In this document: positions 15,360 to 22,515 of the stretch, piece by piece
How the letters are laid out: every line of letters starts with the position of its first letter
Numbering within the stretch: the stretch's first letter is position 1
From: Actinomycetes bacterium
Lineage (GTDB): Bacteria; Actinomycetota; Actinomycetes; Actinomycetales; Microbacteriaceae
Assembly: GCA_023450335.1 (NCBI GenBank)
Contig: JAEXHA010000142.1
Location: forward strand, 1-32,810
DNA length: 32,810 nucleotides
Direction of reading: 5' to 3'
The notes under the pieces: generated by a model
The model's input: only the letters and a program-made list of their open reading frames with translations
What the model was told of the DNA's origin: nothing
Databases searched by the model: none
Position numbers and translations under genes: made by a program

Positions 15360-15405
15360 CGCGCTGACGCCTGTCACGCGGCGCCGAGGCGGCTGCCCGC
15401 CTGAC

Positions 15406-15411
15406 TAGACT
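15406..15411 (+). promoter_or_regulatory. -10 element of leaderless aroG promoter
   Basis: TAGACT is followed by exactly 6 nt and then ATG 15418, placing the expected +1 on the A of ATG. No Shine-Dalgarno is present (TTGGGTG). No convincing -35. Confidence 0.6.
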
Positions 15412-15417
15412 TGGGTG

Positions 15418-16755
15418 ATGCCCTCCTTGCACGATGACCTCGATCACTGGCGCGCGCTCGAGATCAAGCAGCAGCCCACGTGGCCCGATCCCGACGCCGT
15501 CGCGGCGGTGTCCGCGGACCTCGCGACCCTGCCGCCACTCGTGTTCGCCGGCGAGGTCGACAACCTCCGCGACCGCCTGGCGCGCGCCGCGAGCGGGCAG
15601 GCGTTCCTGCTGCAGGGCGGCGACTGCGCCGAGACCTTCGCCGGCGCGACCGCCGAGCAGATCCGCAATCGCATCAAGACGGTGCTGCAGATGGCGGTCG
15701 TGCTCACCTACGGCGCCTCGATGCCCGTCGTGAAGATGGGTCGCATGGCGGGTCAGTTCGCCAAGCCGCGATCGAGCGACACCGAGACGCGCGGCGATGT
15801 CACGCTGCCGGCCTACCGTGGCGACATCGTCAACGGGTACGACTTCACCGAGGGATCGCGCCAGGCCGACCCGCAGCGGCTGCTGAAGGGCTACCACACT
15901 GCCGCGTCGACCATCAACCTCATCCGTGCGTTCACGCAGGGTGGGTTCGCCGACCTGCGCGAGGTGCACTCCTGGAACAAGGGCTTCGCCAAGAACCCCG
16001 CCAACCAGCAGTACGAGCGCCTGGCGAACGAGATCGACCGGGCCATCAAGTTCATGGAAGCCGCCGGCGCCGACTTCGACGAGCTCAAGCGCGTCGAGTT
16101 CTACACCGGCCACGAGGGCCTGCTCATGGACTACGAGCGCCCCATGACCCGCATCGACTCGCGGACGAACACGCCGTACAACACCTCGGCCCACTTCCTG
16201 TGGATCGGGGAGCGCACGCGTGAACTCGACGGTGCCCACGTCGACTACTTCTCGCGCATCCGCAACCCCATCGGCGTGAAGCTCGGCCCCACCACGTCGC
16301 CCGACACCGCCCTCGCACTCATCGACAAGCTCGACCCCGAGCGGGAGCCGGGCCGTCTGACGTTCATCACGCGCATGGGCGCCGGCAAGATCCGCGACGC
16401 GCTGCCGCCGCTGCTGCAGGCGGTGAAGGACTCGGGGGCGACCCCGTTGTGGGTCACCGATCCGATGCACGGCAACGGCATCACCACGCCCACCGGCTAC
16501 AAGACGCGACGCTTCGATGATGTGGTCGATGAGGTGCGCGGATTCTTCGAGGCGCACCGCGCCGTCGGCACGTTCCCCGGCGGCATCCACGTCGAGCTCA
16601 CCGGCGATGACGTCACCGAGTGCCTGGGCGGTTCGGAGCAGATCGACGAAGAGACCCTCGCGACGCGCTACGAGTCGCTGTGCGACCCGCGTCTGAACCA
16701 CATGCAGTCGCTGGAACTCGCGTTCCTGGTGGCCGAGGAACTCGAGAAGCTCTGA
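15418..16755 (+). CDS. aroG: 3-deoxy-7-phosphoheptulonate synthase, class II
   Basis: First enzyme of the shikimate pathway, joining phosphoenolpyruvate and erythrose 4-phosphate; 445 residues, plant/actinobacterial class II size. Metal and substrate motifs seen: FLLQGGDCAETF (Cys70, metal ligand), KMGRMAGQFAKPRSS, AFTQGGFADLREVHSWN, LTFITRMGAGKIRDALPPLL and WVTDPMHGN (His351, metal ligand). ATG 15418 was chosen over GTG 15415 because a TAGACT -10 puts the transcript start on that ATG. In mycobacteria this enzyme is feedback controlled and complexes with chorismate mutase; no such gene is in this window. Convergent with the kinase gene. Confidence 0.95.
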   Translation: MPSLHDDLDHWRALEIKQQPTWPDPDAVAAVSADLATLPPLVFAGEVDNLRDRLARAASGQAFLLQGGDCAETFAGATAEQIRNRIKTVLQMAVVLTYGASMPVVKMGRMAGQFAKPRSSDTETRGDVTLPAYRGDIVNGYDFTEGSRQADPQRLLKGYHTAASTINLIRAFTQGGFADLREVHSWNKGFAKNPANQQYERLANEIDRAIKFMEAAGADFDELKRVEFYTGHEGLLMDYERPMTRIDSRTNTPYNTSAHFLWIGERTRELDGAHVDYFSRIRNPIGVKLGPTTSPDTALALIDKLDPEREPGRLTFITRMGAGKIRDALPPLLQAVKDSGATPLWVTDPMHGNGITTPTGYKTRRFDDVVDEVRGFFEAHRAVGTFPGGIHVELTGDDVTECLGGSEQIDEETLATRYESLCDPRLNHMQSLELAFLVAEELEKL

Positions 16756-16763
16756 CCGCGGCC

Positions 16764-16781
16764 GCGCGCAGAATCGCGCGC
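16764..16781. terminator. Possible hairpin between aroG and the kinase gene
   Basis: GCGCGC at 16764-16769 and 16776-16781 can pair around a 6-nt loop in the 58-bp gap between convergent genes. Short stem and no T tract, so support is moderate to weak. Confidence 0.35.
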
Positions 16782-16813
16782 ACCTCGCAGCCGGACCTGG
16801 TCTGGATCTGCTG

Positions 16814-18757
16814 TCAGCCCAGCACCCTGATCGTCAGGTCGATGGTCGTGCCGCTGCGACGGAGCTCGCCACCGGCGGGGTCCATCGCTTCGACCTTGGT
16901 GAGACCGTTGGGCACGGCGTTCCAGAACGCCTGGTAGCCGGGTTCGAAGCCTGCGTTGCGCAGGGTCTGGGCGGCGTCCGACAGGGTCATCCCCAGAACG
17001 TTGGGCACTTCGAACAGCTGCGGGCCCTTCGACACGACGAGCGGCACCGCGTCGCCGGGGCGGAAGTTGCCACCCCCCTCGCGGGGGCCGGCGCTGATGA
17101 CGCGGCCCTCTTCGACGGTGTCGCTGTAGTCCTCGGTCGCCGACACGTCCAGTTCGACATCTGCCAGGATCGATGTGGCGCGCTCGAGGGTCTCGCCCAC
17201 GACATCGGGCACGGCGCCCAGCGACACGTAGAGCACAGCGGTCGATCCCTCCAGCGCCGTGCACCCCTGCGCGCAGTCGACCTCCTGGGCTGCATCGCCC
17301 AGGCCCGTCGTGACGGTCGCGTCGATGACGGTCCCCGCCGCTTCGTCGGTGAACCGCGGCGGGGTGTCGGTCACCTCGATGAAGATGTCGCCGAGGACCT
17401 TCGTCGCCGCGTCGGCGCTCATGCCCGCCAGCGTCGGCACCTGCTGTGAGGCGGGCCCGGCCGACACCACGACGGTGATCTCCGTGCCCTTCTCGACGCG
17501 CGTTCCCTCACCGGGATCGGTGCCGATCACCGTCCCCGGCGCCACCTCACGGTTGTGCTCACTGCCTTCCACGGCCACCAGTTCCCGCTCGCCCAATGTC
17601 GCCTCGGCGTCGGCGAACGAGCCGCCGGCGACGGCGGGAACGGCGATGAGCGAACCGGGCCCCGAACCGAACCACCAGCCGATGCCGGCGGCAAGGCCCG
17701 CCAGCAGAACAACCAGCATCACGAGCCAGGCACCCTTGCCGGCGTTGCGTCGGGTGCGCCGCCGCAGCAGGGTCGCGTTGTCGACGTCTTCGGTCACCGT
17801 CGGCGCCGTGAACGTGCCCGGCATGACCTTGGTCAGCTCACCCGAGTCCAGTCCGTCCTCGACCGGTGCCGCGCCGCCGGTGGGCGTGGGGCGTACGACC
17901 TGCGGGTAGATGCCGAGTTCCTTCTCGATGCCGCGCAGCCGGTCGAGCATCTCGCGCGCGTCGACGGGCCGGTCGTCCGGCTCCCGCTCGGTGGCCCACA
18001 TGACCAGCTCGTCCAGCTGCTCGGGCACGCCGGGGTTCTTGGCGCTGGGCCGTGGCACCGAGTCGGTCGCGTGCTGGTAGGCGATCTGCATCGGCTGCTC
18101 GCCCTTGTACGGCTGCTCGCCGGCGAGCATCTCGTACAGCATGATGCCCAGCGCATAGATGTCACTGCGGGCGTCGGCCGTGCCGCGGGTGACCAGTTCC
18201 GGGGCGAGATACGCGATCGTCCCCAGCAGCATCTGACCGCTCGCGGTATTGGCGGTCGTGGCGCGGGCGAGACCGAAGTCGCCGATCTTGATGCGGCCGT
18301 CTTCGGCCAGAAGCACGTTCTCGGGCTTGACGTCCCGGTGCACGATCCCCGCGCGGTGCGCGGCCGCCAGACCCGAAAGGATGGCATCCATGATCGTGAT
18401 CGTCTGCGGGATCGACAGGCGCCGCTGCTCGCGCAGCAGCTCACGCAGCGTGATCCCGGGCAGGTACTCCATGACCAGGTAGGCCATCTCGCCGTCCTGA
18501 CCCTGGTCGAACACGTTGACCACGTGCGGGTCGGCCAGCCGTGCCGCCGCGCGCGCCTCTTGGATGAAGCGGCCCTGGAAGACCGTGTCGTCCGACAGGT
18601 GGCTGTGCATGACCTTGAGCGCGACGCGACGCTCGAGTCGAAGGTCGGTGGCCACGTAGACGGTGGCCATGCCGCCGCGGGCGATGCGAGCGCGCACCCG
18701 GTACCGGCTGTCGACCAGACGGCCGATCAGCGGGTCGGTCTGCTGGCTCGTGCTCAC
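16814..18757 (-). CDS. pknL: Membrane Ser/Thr kinase with four PASTA repeats (PknL position)
   Basis: 647 residues. Cytosolic Hanks-type kinase domain about 10-280: glycine loop IARGGMATVY, ATP Lys48, HRDVKPEN (Asp142), DFGLA (Asp160), activation loop TTANTASGQMLLGTIAYLAPE with phosphorylatable threonines. One transmembrane helix (WLVMLVVLLAGLAAGIGWWFG), then four PASTA repeats that bind wall muropeptides, beginning at VPAVAG, VPTLAG, VPDVVG and VPNVLG. The second carries an inserted loop with a cysteine pair (CAQGC). It lies between aroG and an Rv2175c homologue, as pknL does in M. tuberculosis. It probably phosphorylates the Rv2175c-like protein and possibly GarA (inference). GTG 18757 lacks a Shine-Dalgarno and follows TAGACT by 6 nt. 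Confidence 0.93.
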   Translation of the reverse strand: MSTSQQTDPLIGRLVDSRYRVRARIARGGMATVYVATDLRLERRVALKVMHSHLSDDTVFQGRFIQEARAAARLADPHVVNVFDQGQDGEMAYLVMEYLPGITLRELLREQRRLSIPQTITIMDAILSGLAAAHRAGIVHRDVKPENVLLAEDGRIKIGDFGLARATTANTASGQMLLGTIAYLAPELVTRGTADARSDIYALGIMLYEMLAGEQPYKGEQPMQIAYQHATDSVPRPSAKNPGVPEQLDELVMWATEREPDDRPVDAREMLDRLRGIEKELGIYPQVVRPTPTGGAAPVEDGLDSGELTKVMPGTFTAPTVTEDVDNATLLRRRTRRNAGKGAWLVMLVVLLAGLAAGIGWWFGSGPGSLIAVPAVAGGSFADAEATLGERELVAVEGSEHNREVAPGTVIGTDPGEGTRVEKGTEITVVVSAGPASQQVPTLAGMSADAATKVLGDIFIEVTDTPPRFTDEAAGTVIDATVTTGLGDAAQEVDCAQGCTALEGSTAVLYVSLGAVPDVVGETLERATSILADVELDVSATEDYSDTVEEGRVISAGPREGGGNFRPGDAVPLVVSKGPQLFEVPNVLGMTLSDAAQTLRNAGFEPGYQAFWNAVPNGLTKVEAMDPAGGELRRSGTTIDLTIRVLG

Positions 18758-18763
18758 GCGAAG

Positions 18764-18769
18764 AGTCTA
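18764..18769 (-). promoter_or_regulatory. -10 element of leaderless kinase promoter
   Basis: On the minus strand TAGACT, then CTTCGC (6 nt), then GTG. The predicted +1 is the G of the start codon. The -35 region is GC-rich without match. Confidence 0.6.
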
Positions 18770-18856
18770 CGGAGCCGACGCCGCCACCCGGGGGAGCGGC
18801 TCACCCCTGGCGGCACCCTGGCGGAGCGATGAGCATACGTCCGGACGCCCCGATGC

Positions 18857-20299
18857 TCAGCCCAGTGCGGCCAGCCAGCCGTAGGCCTTCGACTCCCACT
18901 GTCCATAACGATCCGGGAACGCCGAGATCTGCACCGCCTGCGCGGCGTCGGTGAACGCCATCGATTCCCAGCCGGGGATGTCCAGCAGGCCGCGCGTGGT
19001 GCGCCCGTTCGGGTCGCCGGATCCGCCGTAGAACACCGCCGTCGACCGGTACGGGTCGAGGATCTGCGCGGCCGTGCCCCAGCCCTGGCTCGGCCGCTGC
19101 TGGAACAGGCCCAGCGAATCGCGGTCGCCGTAGTCGAGGTTGCGGATGCCGGATTCGACCATCGCGGTGGCCAGCGCGATCGCGATGCCCCGATCCGAGA
19201 CCCCGCGGTCGCGCCCGACGCCGATGATCAGCTTCGCGTTGGCGATCTGCGCGGCATCCAGCCCGGTCGCCGACGGGATGACGAGCTTCTGGCCGGGGTA
19301 GATGATCGACGCTTCGGTCAGCCCGTTGGCACTCAGCAGCGCCGACATCGAGGTGCCGTTGCTCTGTGCGATGGCCCAGAGCGTCTCGCCCGCGGCGATG
19401 GTGTGCGACGCGCCGGCCGGCGCGGGCTGGGGCGCCGTGGCCGGTGCCGCGGGGCGCGTCGACGACGCGGGGGTGGCGGCGAGCTTCAGCGTGAGCTTCT
19501 GGCCGGGGTAGATGATCGACGAGCTCTTCAGCCCGTTCATCGTGAGAAGGCTTGACACGGACACGCCGTGCGCGCGGGCGATCGCCCACAGCGTGTCGCC
19601 GCGGACGACGGTGTGCGTCTTCGCGGCGGGTGGTGTGGATGCCGCGGGTGTGTTGTTCCCGGGCTTCGATGCCGCCGGGGTCGAGCCCGACGAGTGAGCC
19701 ACGGTGCCGGCGGCCAGTTTCAGCTTCTGGCCCGGGTGGATGACCGATCGGCCCGTCAGGCCGTTGAGCTTCATGAGGCTCGACAGCGACACGCCGTTGC
19801 GGGCCGAGATCGCCCACAGCGTGTCGCCGCGCTTGACGGTGTAGGTCTTGGCGCCTGTGGCCGCGGCGGGTGCCGCTGCCGGGGTCGACGCGGCGGCCGC
19901 GCCCGAGAGCGTGAGCTTCTGGCCGGGGTAGATGGTCGATGACCACCCCAGTCCGTTCCAGGCGAGCACATCCTTGGTGCGCAGCCCGTGCCGCGCAGCG
20001 ATCGCGCTGATGGTGTCGCCCGGCTTGACGGTGTACGAGGTGGCAGCGGCCGCCGGCATGCCGACGACCGTGGTCGACGAGACGGATGCCACGGGCGCAG
20101 TGCCGGTGACCGTCACGGCGCCGAGGGCGCGCAACGGCGAAGGATGATGCTGCGGGTCGCGGTCGCGGTCGCCGTCGGCGACGGGCGCCCCGAATGCGGA
20201 GACGGTCGACAAAGACAGCGCGATCGAGCCGACGATGGCCGCCGGCAGACCGATGCGTGCGCGAGTGGATGCAGAGCCGTGGTGGCTGGGTCGTCGCAA
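18857..20299 (-). CDS. Secreted LysM-repeat muramidase-like protein
   Basis: 480 residues. A basic start and hydrophobic stretch (GLPAAIVGSIALSLSTVSAFGA) form a signal peptide. Four LysM peptidoglycan-binding modules follow, each like YTVKxGDTLWAIA...NGL...IYPGQKL, joined by Ala/Pro/Thr linkers. The C-terminal about 115 residues (ATAMVESGIRNLDYGDRDSLGLFQQRPSQGWG) look like a lysozyme-fold transglycosylase with Glu382 as candidate catalytic acid. It should bind and perhaps cut peptidoglycan outside the cell. TTG 20299 was chosen because GAGGGGGA lies just upstream; GTG 20329 or TTG 20356 are less likely, as they fall in the promoter region. Its stop is 99 bp before the kinase start, same strand. 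Confidence 0.82.
   Translation of the reverse strand: MRRPSHHGSASTRARIGLPAAIVGSIALSLSTVSAFGAPVADGDRDRDPQHHPSPLRALGAVTVTGTAPVASVSSTTVVGMPAAAATSYTVKPGDTISAIAARHGLRTKDVLAWNGLGWSSTIYPGQKLTLSGAAAASTPAAAPAAATGAKTYTVKRGDTLWAISARNGVSLSSLMKLNGLTGRSVIHPGQKLKLAAGTVAHSSGSTPAASKPGNNTPAASTPPAAKTHTVVRGDTLWAIARAHGVSVSSLLTMNGLKSSSIIYPGQKLTLKLAATPASSTRPAAPATAPQPAPAGASHTIAAGETLWAIAQSNGTSMSALLSANGLTEASIIYPGQKLVIPSATGLDAAQIANAKLIIGVGRDRGVSDRGIAIALATAMVESGIRNLDYGDRDSLGLFQQRPSQGWGTAAQILDPYRSTAVFYGGSGDPNGRTTRGLLDIPGWESMAFTDAAQAVQISAFPDRYGQWESKAYGWLAALG
19283..19937. repeat. DNA repeats from LysM module ends
   Basis: An identical 29-bp stretch occurs at 19283-19311 and 19493-19521, and its first 24 bases recur from 19913 before diverging. 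They encode the QKL-preceding IIYPG segment of LysM modules 4, 3 and 1. The spacing of 210 bp equals one module plus linker, so recombination could add or delete a whole module in frame. Confidence 0.7.
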
Positions 20300-20451
20300 G
20301 AGCTTCCCCCTCTTTTCGGACTCCGCCACCGTGTCACGGAAGTGAATTCGTGTCAACCAGTGATATAGGAGTGGCCAATGTGAAGAAAGTTAATGGTCGG
20401 TGACCCGTCGCGCGGTGCCGCAGCCGGTCGCGGGGATGGAATAGTGGACCT
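20300..20451. promoter_or_regulatory. AT-rich divergent control region, LysM gene / Rv2175c-like gene
   Basis: Bases about 20335-20400 are clearly AT-rich for this genome. On the minus strand a perfect TTGACA (20351-20356) and TATATC (around 20365) are promoter-like for the LysM gene. Plus-strand GTGTCA occurs at 20331 and 20350, a direct repeat 19 bp apart (two helical turns), which could be an operator. On the plus strand AATAGT (20440-20445) followed by 6 nt and GTG 20452 is a -10 candidate for the opposite gene. Confidence 0.45.
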
Positions 20452-20793
20452 GTGACCGGTGAATCTGTCCCGACCGAATGGCTCACTCTCCCCGACGTGG
20501 TCGCCCTGACCGGCGAACCGCTCGGCCGCGTGCGACGGATGCTCGATGAGCGACAGATCGTCGCTTCGCGTCGCCAGGGTGCGCCGCGGGTACCGTCGGT
20601 GTTCTTCGTGGACGGGCACCCGCTGGGTTCGCTGCGCGGCACGGTGATCGTGCTGCAGGACGCCGGCTTCAGCGATGACGAGCTCATCGACTGGCTGCTC
20701 GCGCCCGAGGACTCGATCGGCCTCGCTCCCATCGAGGCGCTCCGCGAGGGCCGCAAGAGCGAAGTGCGGCGCGTGGCGCAGAGCCTCGCGTAG
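20452..20793 (+). CDS. Rv2175c-like DNA-binding protein, kinase substrate family
   Basis: 113 residues. Rv2175c proteins are small winged-helix DNA-binding proteins phosphorylated by PknL in M. tuberculosis. Seen here: WLTLPDVVALTGEPLGRVRRMLDERQIVASRRQG (helix-turn-helix, about 10-45), VPSVFFVDGHPLGSLRGTVIVLQDAGFSDDELIDWLL, and a C-terminal IGLAPIEALREGRKSEVRRVAQSLA, all family-typical. Thr residues near the N-terminus (MTGESVPTEW) are candidate phosphorylation sites. The GTG start has no Shine-Dalgarno and is probably leaderless. Position between the kinase/LysM genes and idsA matches M. tuberculosis. Convergent with idsA across 30 bp. Confidence 0.88.
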   Translation: MTGESVPTEWLTLPDVVALTGEPLGRVRRMLDERQIVASRRQGAPRVPSVFFVDGHPLGSLRGTVIVLQDAGFSDDELIDWLLAPEDSIGLAPIEALREGRKSEVRRVAQSLA

Positions 20794-20815
20794 CGGCCGA
20801 CCCGCCGGGCCGGCT
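20792..20815. terminator. Hairpin between convergent Rv2175c-like gene and idsA
   Basis: Arms AGC-GGCC and GGCC-g-GCT pair with one bulged base around a 9-nt loop. It starts on the stop codon of the Rv2175c-like gene, within the 30-bp gap. No T tract. Confidence 0.4.
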
Positions 20816-20823
20816 CGCTCGCG

Positions 20824-21909
20824 TCAGGCGTGGCGGGTGATGGCGGCACGGGCGAGATCGCGCAGTGCGCTGACGGCCGCGTTGTCCAGGGCGGCGCCGC
20901 GCAGCGCGCGGTCGGCCTCGCCGGCGAATGCGGCGATGTGCTCCTCGACGCGCTCGAGCGCGCCGGTCTCGGCGATCGTGCTCTGCAGGCTGCGCACCTG
21001 GTCGTCCTCGAGTGTGGGGTCGCCGACGAGTTCGTCGAACACGCGACGGGCCCCCGCGCCGAGCTGCTCACGCGCGTAGGCGATCAGCAGCGTGCGCTTG
21101 CCTTCGCGCAGGTCGTCGCCCGACGGCTTGCCGGTCACGGCAGCGTCGCCGAACACCCCCAGCACGTCGTCGCGCAGCTGGAAGGCCATCCCCACCGGGT
21201 GGCCGAAGGCGCGCAGTGCGGCCGTCTGCCCGGCATCCGCCCCCGCCAGAGCGGCCCCCAGCAGCAGGGGCTGCTGCACGCTGTACCGCGCCGACTTCAG
21301 TGAGGCGACCCGCAGGGCGCGGTGGGCGTGCTCGGTCTCCGGTGCCGTCACGAACGCCGACTCCTCGGCCACGTCGAGGAACTGGCCGATCGTGACGTCG
21401 CGACGCATCGTGGCGTACACCTCGCGGGCGGCACCCGCGTGGGAGGAATCGCGCAGTCCCGCTTCGAGCAGATCGTCGCTCCAGGCCACGAGCAGGTCGC
21501 CCAGCAGTACGGCGGCCGAGCGGCCGAACGCCGCAGCATCTCCGAACCAGCCGTCGGCGGCGTGGCCGGCTTCGAATGCGCGGTGTGCGGCGGGCCGGCC
21601 CCGACGGGTGTCGGAGTTGTCGATGAGATCGTCGTGGACGAGTGCCGCCGCCTGGAAGACCTCCAGTGCCGCCGCCGCGCTGATCACGTCGTCGCCCGGC
21701 CGGGCCGTGCGCCCGTGGGCGGCGACGGACTGCCAGCCGGTCAGGCAGAAGCGCGCTCGCAGGCGCTTTCCGCCCTGAAGGGTCGCGGCCGCCGCGTCCA
21801 CGAACCGCGTCGCCTCGTCGCCCCACGACACCGCGGCAGCACGTTGCTGCTGAGCGAAGCTTTCGAGTCGCTGGGAAACCGCCTCGATCGGCTCTGCTGG
21901 GGAGTCCAC
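20824..21909 (-). CDS. idsA: Polyprenyl (geranylgeranyl/farnesyl) diphosphate synthase, IdsA-type
   Basis: 361-residue all-helical trans-prenyltransferase joining isopentenyl diphosphate units. First aspartate-rich motif DDLIDNSDTRRGRP (Asp93, 94, 97) and second FQLRDDVLGVFGD, where the last Asp of DDxxD is Gly, as I recall for IdsA2-type enzymes; GKRLRARF near residue 47 binds the substrate diphosphate. Product length is uncertain; C15 to C20 is likely. Such products feed undecaprenyl carrier, menaquinone or carotenoids. GTG 21909 lacks a Shine-Dalgarno and follows TAGGCT by 6 nt. Synteny fits M. tuberculosis idsA2 (Rv2173). Confidence 0.92.
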   Translation of the reverse strand: MDSPAEPIEAVSQRLESFAQQQRAAAVSWGDEATRFVDAAAATLQGGKRLRARFCLTGWQSVAAHGRTARPGDDVISAAAALEVFQAAALVHDDLIDNSDTRRGRPAAHRAFEAGHAADGWFGDAAAFGRSAAVLLGDLLVAWSDDLLEAGLRDSSHAGAAREVYATMRRDVTIGQFLDVAEESAFVTAPETEHAHRALRVASLKSARYSVQQPLLLGAALAGADAGQTAALRAFGHPVGMAFQLRDDVLGVFGDAAVTGKPSGDDLREGKRTLLIAYAREQLGAGARRVFDELVGDPTLEDDQVRSLQSTIAETGALERVEEHIAAFAGEADRALRGAALDNAAVSALRDLARAAITRHA

Positions 21910-21915
21910 GGGCCT

Positions 21916-21921
21916 AGCCTA
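21916..21921 (-). promoter_or_regulatory. -10 element of leaderless idsA promoter
   Basis: On the minus strand TAGGCT, then AGGCCC (6 nt), then GTG. The predicted +1 coincides with the start codon. Confidence 0.55.
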
Positions 21922-21938
21922 GTTCTCGCAGGGACGGC

Positions 21939-21944
21939 TAGAAT
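21939..21944 (+). promoter_or_regulatory. -10 element of DUF3040 gene
   Basis: TAGAAT predicts a start near 21951 and a 25-nt leader holding AAAGGGGGAA. Its -35 would fall on the idsA -10 on the other strand, so the two divergent promoters physically overlap in the 66-bp gap. Confidence 0.5.
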
Positions 21945-21975
21945 CGAATGGACTCGACTCCACAAAGGGGGAAGC

Positions 21976-22356
21976 ATGCCACTGTCAGAACAGGAGCAGC
22001 GGCTGCTCGATGAGATGGAACGCCATCTCATGCACAACGACGCAGACGTCGTCCGCGCCACGGGCGCCGGCCGTTCCCTCAGCTACCGCAATGTCGTCTA
22101 CGGCTCGATCCTGGTCTTGGCCGGCATCGCCGGACTCATCGTGGGGGTCTCCAGCAGCCTCATCATCGTGGGCGTCCTCGCGTTCCTGGTCATGGTCGCC
22201 GGTGTCATCCTCGCGGTCACCCCTTCGCGCACGCTGCGCGAGCCGTCGGCGGATGCCGGAACGAAGAAGGCCTCGCCATCGCGGCCGTCGGCTTCTTCGG
22301 CCTCGTTCATGGATCGCATGAACGACCGCTGGGACCGCCGCAACGACAGGGGCTGA
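21976..22356 (+). CDS. DUF3040 membrane protein
   Basis: 126 residues. N-terminal MPLSEQEQRLLDEMERHL is the DUF3040 hallmark, followed by two adjacent transmembrane helices at about 36-56 and 58-78 (SILVLAGIAGLIVGVSSSLIIVG and onward). The C-terminal tail is Ser/Lys rich and ends MNDRWDRRNDRG. Function unknown; the family regularly precedes mraZ in actinobacteria. ATG 21976 has AAAGGGGGA upstream. It is its own transcription unit, closed by a strong terminator. Confidence 0.88.
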   Translation: MPLSEQEQRLLDEMERHLMHNDADVVRATGAGRSLSYRNVVYGSILVLAGIAGLIVGVSSSLIIVGVLAFLVMVAGVILAVTPSRTLREPSADAGTKKASPSRPSASSASFMDRMNDRWDRRNDRG

Positions 22357-22380
22357 GCGGCCCGCAGCGCCTCGCACCAC

Positions 22381-22411
22381 AAGCACCGACCTTCGGGTCG
22401 GTGCTTTTTTT
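22381..22411 (+). terminator. Rho-independent terminator after DUF3040 gene
   Basis: An 11-bp perfect stem (AAGCACCGACC with GGTCGGTGCTT) capped by a TTCG tetraloop and followed by a run of seven T. It separates the DUF3040 gene from the mraZ promoter region and is the only canonical T-tailed terminator in the window. Confidence 0.95.
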
Positions 22412-22450
22412 GTGCCCGTGTGGAGGGCGACACTCAAAATGGATAGTGAA

Positions 22451-22476
22451 GTGGAGGAAAGTGGAGTAAAGTGGCG
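22451..22476 (+). promoter_or_regulatory. MraZ operator: three boxes at 10-bp spacing
   Basis: GTGGAG at 22451, GTGGAG at 22461 and GTGGCG at 22471, each preceded by AA or AAA, lie on one face of the helix; a weaker AGTGAA half-site precedes them at 22445. MraZ is known to bind short direct repeats of TGGGN or AAAGTG type upstream of its own gene. TAAAGT (22467-22472) inside the array fits a -10, so binding would block the promoter. The 91-bp tract 22412-22502 is otherwise non-coding. Confidence 0.75.
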
Positions 22477-22515
22477 CGCAACTGAGACGGCCGGGTCGAA
22501 AGGGGGTGAGGGCCG

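Noticed and set aside
15415..15417. GTG 15415 as aroG start
   Set aside because: It lies before the predicted transcript start; ATG 15418 falls on +1 of the TAGACT promoter.
20300..20400. c-di-AMP (ydaO) riboswitch before the LysM gene
   Set aside because: Such elements often precede wall hydrolases in actinobacteria, but the available leader is below about 100 nt and the conserved GG-rich core and pseudoknot segments were not found.
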